This document shows, one piece after another, positions 15,584 to 19,709 of a stretch of DNA of 19,709 nucleotides. The stretch's first letter is position 1. Each line of letters begins with the position of its first letter. The notes beneath the pieces were generated by a model. It made no database searches. It was not told the origin of the DNA and saw only the letters and a program-made list of their open reading frames with translations. The DNA lies in contig DAOTVS010000107.1 of assembly GCA_034436375.1 (NCBI GenBank), positions 1 through 19,709 of the forward strand, written 5' to 3'. The position numbers were made by a program, and so were the translations under genes. Source of the stretch: DAOTVS01 sp034436375. Lineage in GTDB: Bacteria; Chloroflexota; Anaerolineae; SpSt-313.

Positions 15584-15595
15584 GGTTGCGCAACC
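15584..15595. promoter_or_regulatory. Distal operator copy GGTTGCGCAACC upstream of the -35 box
   Basis: An exact copy of the perfect 12-bp palindrome lies 98 bp from the first unit of the array and 21 bp upstream of the -35. With sites on both sides of the promoter, DNA looping by a tetrameric or cooperatively bound LacI-type repressor is possible. Confidence 0.65.
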
Positions 15596-15837
15596 TCCTG
15601 AGCTCGACAGGCAGCCGGACACTGCCGACACTCGCAGCGGTGATTGACTACCACCGCCGACCGCCCCCGCTCCGGACGGCATCTCCTTCTTGGTTCTTCT
15701 GTGTCCGCTCGCGCCAGAGCGCTTCCTCATCGGGATCCGGCACCATGGTGGCGATCAGGTGGAGTCCGTGCGCAACAACGGGGCATCAGCAGCAGTGGTA
15801 GCATTGCGGAAGGTTGGTCACCCTCGGCGCATGCGCA

Positions 15838-15866
15838 TTGCCGCCAGCGGCAAATGATGCTATAGT
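15838..15866 (+). promoter_or_regulatory. Sigma70-like promoter for folC
   Basis: On the plus strand, TTGCCG (15838-15843) and TATAGT (15861-15866) are separated by 17 bases. The expected start near 15873 leaves a leader of about 30 bases before the ATG at 15904. Confidence 0.6.
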
Positions 15867-15903
15867 TGGGCTCCGGTCCGCGAGTCAGTCGAGGGATAGA
15901 GGC

Positions 15904-17247
15904 ATGGAGAGCGATTACGCAGCCGCACTCAGATACCTGTACAGCCTGACCAACTATGAGGTCAAGCTGGCCACCCAGTACGCCGGCCAGCTCTTTGACC
16001 TGAGCCGCATGGAGCGCCTGCTCGACGCCATGGGGCACCCCGAAGGCCGCTTCCGCTCGGTGCACGTGGCCGGCACCAAAGGCAAGGGTTCGACCGCGGC
16101 TATGATCGCTTCGGTGCTGCGGCACGCCGGCCAACGCACGGGGCTCTTCTCCTCGCCCCACCTGCACACCTTCCGCGAGCGCATCCAGGTCGATGGACAG
16201 CCCATCACCGAGGCCGGCCTGGTGGCTCACCTGCGCAAGCTGCGCCCGCTCTTCGACACCCTTGAGGGGCTGACGACCTTCGAGGCCAGCCAGGCCATCG
16301 CTTTCGACTACTTTGTGGCCCAGGCGGTGACCTGGGCCGTGGTCGAGGTGGGGCTGGGCGGCCGCCTCGACACCACCAACGTCATCCAGCCTGAGGTCGC
16401 GGTGATCACGCCGGTCAGCTACGACCACATGCTCGTCTTGGGCGACACGCTGACCGCCATTGCCGAGGAGAAGGCAGGCATCATCAAGCCGCACACCCCC
16501 GTTGTCTGCGCACCCCAGCCCGAGGAGGCCATGAACGTGATCCGCCACGTGGCCGAGCACCTGGAGGCCCCGCTGGCTGTCGTCGGCCGCGAGTGGACCT
16601 ATCACCTGGAGCAGGCCTCGTGGGACGGCCAGCGTTTCACCGTCCACGGCCCCGGCGTCGCTCTCGAAGGCCTCTACATCCCCCTCCTGGGCGAGCACCA
16701 GTTGGCCAATGCCACCACGGCCGTCGCGGCGCTTCAGGTCCTGCGCCAGGGCCCTCTGCCCATCCCCGAGGAGGCCATCCGCGAGGGCCTGCGGGCGGTG
16801 CGCTGGCCGGCGCGGCTGGAGATCCTCAGCCGCGAGCCGCTCCTGGTGGTGGATGGCGCCCACAACGGCGACTCCATGCAGCGGCTGGTCGAGGCGGTCG
16901 ATACCTACTTCCCGCGCCGCCGGCGCGTCGTTCTCTTCGCCGCCCTGGCCGATAAGGACCTGCCGCGTATGTTCCAGGCGCTCATGCCCAATGTGGATAC
17001 AGTCGTCTTTACTCGCACGCCCCACCCCCGCGCCGCGGAGCCAGAGGCGCTTGCTCGCCTGGCAGAACCCTTCGAGAAGCCGGCTATCGTCGAGCCTGAC
17101 CTGGACCACGCCCTCGACGTGGCCCTCGGCCTGGCGGGCAGCGACGGCGTCGTCGTCGCCACCGGCTCCCTCTCCACCGCCGCGGCCGTGCGCGAGGCCT
17201 GGACCCGCCGCATGCACCTGGAGCCCCTGCCCGCTGACCCGCTGTAG
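15904..17247 (+). CDS. folC: Folylpolyglutamate synthase / dihydrofolate synthase
   Basis: A 447-residue Mur-ligase-family enzyme that adds glutamate to dihydropteroate and/or tetrahydrofolate with ATP in the cytoplasm. Features are the P-loop AGTKGKGST (56-64), LFSSPHLHTFRERI with the substrate-binding region, WAVVEVGLGGRLDTTN, SYDHMLVLGDTLTAIAEEKAGI, the central LLGEHQLANATTAVAAL, and LVVDGAHN at the start of the C-terminal domain. The ATG at 15904 fits both the family N-terminus and the promoter 38 bp upstream; the longer frame from 15814 would run through the promoter. It is a single housekeeping gene, convergent with the next gene, with a 29-bp gap and no clear terminator between them. 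Confidence 0.96.
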   Translation: MESDYAAALRYLYSLTNYEVKLATQYAGQLFDLSRMERLLDAMGHPEGRFRSVHVAGTKGKGSTAAMIASVLRHAGQRTGLFSSPHLHTFRERIQVDGQPITEAGLVAHLRKLRPLFDTLEGLTTFEASQAIAFDYFVAQAVTWAVVEVGLGGRLDTTNVIQPEVAVITPVSYDHMLVLGDTLTAIAEEKAGIIKPHTPVVCAPQPEEAMNVIRHVAEHLEAPLAVVGREWTYHLEQASWDGQRFTVHGPGVALEGLYIPLLGEHQLANATTAVAALQVLRQGPLPIPEEAIREGLRAVRWPARLEILSREPLLVVDGAHNGDSMQRLVEAVDTYFPRRRRVVLFAALADKDLPRMFQALMPNVDTVVFTRTPHPRAAEPEALARLAEPFEKPAIVEPDLDHALDVALGLAGSDGVVVATGSLSTAAAVREAWTRRMHLEPLPADPL

Positions 17248-17276
17248 GGGCGGTGTGCGAACCGATCGCTCTGCCC

Positions 17277-18587
17277 TCAGCGCCCCTTGAATCGCGCCGA
17301 CAGCTCGCGGGTGAGCTGCAGGTAGCGGTCGCCGTACCGCTCGCTGGGCTCGACGTAGGTGCCCTCCACCCACTCGTTGAAGCTGTTCACCCACAGGCCA
17401 TCGGGCCCGCTGGCCGCAGCAGCGTCAAAAGTGGCCCGGTAGAAGGCGCCATCGGCGCGGTCGATCCTGAACACCTTGCTCGGCACGCGCAGGTCGGCCA
17501 TGCAGGTGGAGCGCGTGCCGTCCCATCCGGGCGAGATGGTCCCCCACCAGAGCTTGCGCGACCCCGTCTTTTGCTCCCACGCCCGCACGCTCGCCGCCCA
17601 ACTCGATGCTTTCAGGTAAGCCTGCGGATAGTCAGCATGGACGATCTTGTAGACGTACAGCCCGTCGAAGGTGGCCAGGTACGAGGCGTCGAGCCCCTCG
17701 GCGATCCACCAGGAGGTATGCTGCGGGTCGGCCCGGTTGCGGATGTCGGCCCAGGCCTGCTGCGGGCTCTGCCCCGGCGCAACCGGCACGCGGTACATGT
17801 CGGTAAAGAAGATGACCGGCCGGCCGTCGATGTGGAGCCAGTTGGGGCTTGGGGCGTATCGCTCCAGCAGGTAGCGGATGGCCTTCACCACCTCGTCTTG
17901 CGACGCTGCGGGCGTGCCGGGCCAGATGTGGCGCAGGAAGATGACAGTGGACTGGAAGGGCGTGCCGCGCGATTGGTCCAGGAGCTTGCCCAGGTTGGCA
18001 TCGGTGCGCTCGCCAGGGGCGAACCACTGCAGGGTGAAGCCGTCGATGCCGGCATCGAGCGCCTGGCGTACCTGGGCGGCGATGGAGGCCGGGTCGTCGG
18101 AGCTGTAGCGGCGCAGGGGTTTGTCGCCGGCCGAGATATTGCAGGCGTCCCAGCCGTTGGCCGAGTACCAGGCAAAGTAGTTGGCCAGCACCAGTCCGGT
18201 CGAGGGACGCGGCGGCACGGGTGTCGGCGGCACAACCGTGGGCTTGGGCGTAGCGGTGCGCGTGGGCGCGCGGGTGGGCGCAGCCGTCGGGGTTCGGGTG
18301 GGTGTGGAGGTGGGAGTCGCGGTCGGGGTCGCCGTGGCTGTGGGAGTGGCTGTCGGCGTACAGGTCGCGGTTGGGCTCGGCTCGAGGGTTGGCGTCGGCG
18401 GATCGGTGGCCGTTGCCGGCGCCAACGGCCTCGCCCCGCGGACGCTGAGGCTCTGCATTGCCAACCGCGCCACTGTCGCCTGGCTGCAGCCGGCAACCAA
18501 GCCCATCACTGCCACCACTGCGGCAGCCACGAGCGCTCGAAGCCCCCGAATCCGCCGCCGGGCAGGCGCCCTTCCCTCTCCACGCAT
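17277..18587 (-). CDS. Secreted GH99-like glycoside hydrolase lipoprotein
   Basis: A 436-residue predicted lipoprotein. The N-terminus has an Arg-rich stretch, a hydrophobic helix (about 17-32) and lipobox VAGC with Cys34. A Thr/Pro/Ala linker of repeated TPTAT units spans about 62-125. The catalytic domain (about 130-430) begins GLVLANYFAWYSANGW and ends with NSFNEWVEGTYVEPSERYGDRYLQLT. The NEWxEG motif (Glu405, Glu408) matches the paired catalytic glutamates of GH99 endo-alpha-mannosidase/mannanase-type enzymes; related WbsX-like domains share it, so exact activity is uncertain. The ATG at 18587 follows a GGAGG-rich ribosome site. It would act outside the membrane on mannose-containing glycans. 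It has its own promoter and is not part of the LacI-controlled block. Confidence 0.88.
   Translation of the reverse strand: MRGEGRAPARRRIRGLRALVAAAVVAVMGLVAGCSQATVARLAMQSLSVRGARPLAPATATDPPTPTLEPSPTATCTPTATPTATATPTATPTSTPTRTPTAAPTRAPTRTATPKPTVVPPTPVPPRPSTGLVLANYFAWYSANGWDACNISAGDKPLRRYSSDDPASIAAQVRQALDAGIDGFTLQWFAPGERTDANLGKLLDQSRGTPFQSTVIFLRHIWPGTPAASQDEVVKAIRYLLERYAPSPNWLHIDGRPVIFFTDMYRVPVAPGQSPQQAWADIRNRADPQHTSWWIAEGLDASYLATFDGLYVYKIVHADYPQAYLKASSWAASVRAWEQKTGSRKLWWGTISPGWDGTRSTCMADLRVPSKVFRIDRADGAFYRATFDAAAASGPDGLWVNSFNEWVEGTYVEPSERYGDRYLQLTRELSARFKGR
18215..18405. repeat. Low-complexity DNA encoding the Thr/Pro linker
   Basis: A run of imperfect short repeats (GTCGG, GTGGG and similar on the plus strand) encodes the TPTATPTAT-type linker of the GH99-like lipoprotein. 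It is coding and of the tether type common in surface proteins; length may vary by slippage. Confidence 0.7.
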
Positions 18588-18602
18588 CCCCTTCCCCTCC
18601 GT

Positions 18603-18620
18603 GGTTACGAACTGTTAACC
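18603..18620. promoter_or_regulatory. Imperfect palindrome downstream of the GH99-like gene promoter
   Basis: GGTTA and TAACC are separated by 8 bases (18603-18620), centred about 14 bp after the expected transcription start. It could be an operator or a leader hairpin. It resembles the LacI operator only in the GGTT half and lacks the central CG. Confidence 0.3.
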
Positions 18621-18631
18621 ATGTTGAGGGG

Positions 18632-18660
18632 AATATACCCAGAATCGGGAGATTGGGCAA
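18632..18660 (-). promoter_or_regulatory. Sigma70-like promoter for the GH99-like lipoprotein gene
   Basis: On the minus strand, TTGCCC (18660-18655) and TATATT (18637-18632) are separated by 17 bases. The expected start near 18625 gives a leader of about 38 bases. The promoter lies in the 106-bp gap after the GT39-like gene, so the lipoprotein gene need not be read through from it. Confidence 0.7.
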
Positions 18661-18693
18661 GTGTGACGGTTGGCCCACGGCAGCAGCAGCCAG

Positions 18694-19709
18694 CTACGGA
18701 GCGGAGCCCCCAGCCTGCCCCACGCAGCAACTGGCCGCCGCCTCCCGAATGCGCGCCTCCAGCTCGTTCGCCGGCAGCGCCTCTATCTTGTGGAAGATCA
18801 TCACCCGCGGATGGTCGTACACGGAATAGCTCTCATCCGCGCGGCCCAATTGCAGCACCAGGGGTGCAATCCGGGGCAGCGGCGGGCGCGGCAGCACGGT
18901 GCCATCGAGCGGCTCGTCGACGATGGCCAGCGGCCCCAACCGCGGGTAGCTGCTCTCTACATCGGCCAGCGCAAAGCCGAGCCGCCCACTGAAGAGCAGC
19001 CGGTAGTAGGCCGCCGCCAGAGGGTAGCGGCCGGGCAGGCGGCCGATGGCCCCGTAGAGCCGCTGGCTGGCCAGCACGACATAGTCGGCCCGGCTCAGGG
19101 CGTCGGCCAGCGCAGCGAGTCCGCCGTCGCTGTCCACGGCGTACATGTCCAGGTCCAGGTAGCGGTAGTGCGGCGTCGCACGGTCACCCGGGCCTGCCGC
19201 CGGCAGCCGGTCGTCCCACATCTCCGCAGTGAGCACAGCGCCGTCGGGCACATGGCGCTGCATCCACTCGCCGGCCGCCAGCCAGGGGTGAGGCCGCAGG
19301 TAGATGGTGGTGAAGGCGAGCGCATAGAGCGCGGTCGCCAGGAGCACGCCCGCACCCAGGCCCGCCACGAGCCTGCGCGCCCGGCGCCGCCCCGACGCCC
19401 GCCCCCACAGCCACCACAGGAAGAGAGCGGCCATCAGGCACAGCCAGGGGACGAGGGGCGCCATGTAGCGCGAGAACTTGGCATAGAGGCTGCCGGTGGC
19501 AAGCAGGTAGGGCCACACCCAGGCCAGGATGACCAGGTGGCCTATAGCATCTGCCTTCGTCGCGGCGACTTTGGCAGGCCGGAGGTCGTGCCGGCAGGGA
19601 GCGAATCCTTGGCGCCAGCCGGGTCTACCGCTCCGCTCCCCCCCGGCACTGCCCCAAGGCGGGTTTGGGCGTGCTGGTTTGCGTGGCTGGCCCGCCCGCG
19701 GGCGGGCCA
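18694..19709 (-). CDS. GT39-like integral membrane glycosyltransferase, C-terminal part (5' end missing or disrupted)
   Basis: The reading frame is open from the window edge to the TAG at 18694-18696. Convincing protein starts around 19545 with GHLVILAWVWPYLLATGSLYAKFSRYM, a membrane segment typical of the C-terminal part of dolichol-phosphate-mannose-type (GT39-like) transferases of Chloroflexota. Two further helices follow (about PLVPWLCLMAALFLWWLW and LVAGLGAGVLLATALYALAF), then an extracytoplasmic domain with WMQRHVPDGAVLTAEMWDDRLP and the tail YSVYDHPRVMIFHK. The GTG at 19518 lies within a helix and is unlikely to be a start. Codons upstream of about 19550 give a Pro/Arg/Gly-rich sequence unlike this family, so the true N-terminal part is either lost, beyond a break, or separated by inserted sequence. 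Confidence 0.7.
   Translation of the reverse strand, partial: ARPRAGQPRKPARPNPPWGSAGGERSGRPGWRQGFAPCRHDLRPAKVAATKADAIGHLVILAWVWPYLLATGSLYAKFSRYMAPLVPWLCLMAALFLWWLWGRASGRRRARRLVAGLGAGVLLATALYALAFTTIYLRPHPWLAAGEWMQRHVPDGAVLTAEMWDDRLPAAGPGDRATPHYRYLDLDMYAVDSDGGLAALADALSRADYVVLASQRLYGAIGRLPGRYPLAAAYYRLLFSGRLGFALADVESSYPRLGPLAIVDEPLDGTVLPRPPLPRIAPLVLQLGRADESYSVYDHPRVMIFHKIEALPANELEARIREAAASCCVGQAGGSAP
19688..19709. repeat. Perfect 22-bp GC palindrome at the window end
   Basis: The last 22 bases (beginning TGGCCCGCCC and ending GGGCGGGCCA) are fully self-complementary with no loop. Because it ends exactly at the edge, it may be a natural hairpin or repeat at which assembly stopped, or an assembly fold-back. 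Confidence 0.6.

Larger units (their letters stand above)
15288..15903. other. 616-bp divergent intergenic region between lacI-type gene and folC
   Basis: This region holds the leader of the regulator transcript (about 240 bases), the regulator promoter and its operator repeats, and on the right the folC promoter. Between about 15600 and 15835 I see no convincing gene, repeat or promoter. Short open frames there lack ribosome sites and cross the operator repeats. The long leader has no recognisable riboswitch, although GGGCCCACTCAAGCGGGC-like pairing near 15400-15425 could fold. Confidence 0.6.

Noticed and set aside
15325..15801. Small open frames across the intergenic region
   Set aside because: They read through the operator repeats and promoter, have no ribosome sites and show no protein character.
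15727..17394. Long minus-strand open frame opposite folC
   Set aside because: The plus strand encodes an unmistakable FolC with all motifs. The antisense frame gives a Gly/Arg/His-rich sequence without domains and is a by-product of high GC at third codon positions.
18215..18405. Possible CRISPR-like or tandem repeat array
   Set aside because: The repeats are short, irregular and in frame, and encode the Thr/Pro linker of a lipoprotein. There are no spacers.
17253..18992. Long plus-strand open frame opposite the GH99-like gene
   Set aside because: It is low-complexity, runs through the promoter between two minus-strand genes, and lacks any recognisable domain. The opposite strand has a lipoprotein signal and the NEWxEG catalytic motif.

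Overview
The window looks like a contig from a Chloroflexota bacterium (Anaerolineae or Caldilineae type), probably metagenomic. The evidence is indirect. The DNA is GC-rich. Two secreted lipoproteins carry long Ala/Pro/Thr or Thr/Pro linkers right after the lipidated cysteine, a common style in that phylum. The right-hand membrane protein ends in the YSVYDHPRVMIF-type tail I associate with Chloroflexota GT39-like proteins. No rRNA, tRNA, CRISPR array, transposase or phage gene was seen.

Positions 1-15287 form one minus-strand block that looks like a single inducible catabolic locus. In transcription order it encodes: a LacI-family regulator; a cytoplasmic sulfatase (TTG start, formylglycine motif CTPFR); an M24 Xaa-Pro-type peptidase; a cytoplasmic GH95 alpha-L-fucosidase; an Opp/Dpp-type importer (permeases B and C, ATPases D and F, then a lipoprotein binding protein); a zinc-dependent MDR dehydrogenase; an iron-dependent alcohol dehydrogenase; and an ornithine cyclodeaminase/mu-crystallin family enzyme cut by the window start. 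Many junctions are overlaps or gaps of a few bases. Longer gaps occur after lacI (117 bp), before the binding-protein gene (259 bp), after it (79 bp, with a very strong hairpin) and before the last gene (118 bp).

Upstream of lacI is a clear sigma70-like promoter (TTGACC-17-TATGAT). Four consecutive 12-bp units related to GGTTGCGCAACC start at its downstream edge, and one exact extra copy lies 21 bp upstream of the -35. This is the layout expected for repression, possibly with looping, by the LacI-type protein. My working idea is that the locus imports sulfated, fucosylated oligosaccharides or glycopeptides intact, then desulfates, defucosylates and trims them in the cytoplasm. The enzyme families are well supported; the substrate is inference.

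Positions 15288-15903 are a 616-bp divergent intergenic region. To the right come folC on the plus strand with its own promoter, a convergent minus-strand GH99-like lipoprotein with its own promoter, and the C-terminal part of a GT39-like membrane protein running to the window edge. This right side is more GC-rich in places and looks like ordinary chromosome. The last ~160 bp do not read like the rest of the GT39-like protein and end in a perfect 22-bp palindrome, so a repeat or an assembly break is possible there.
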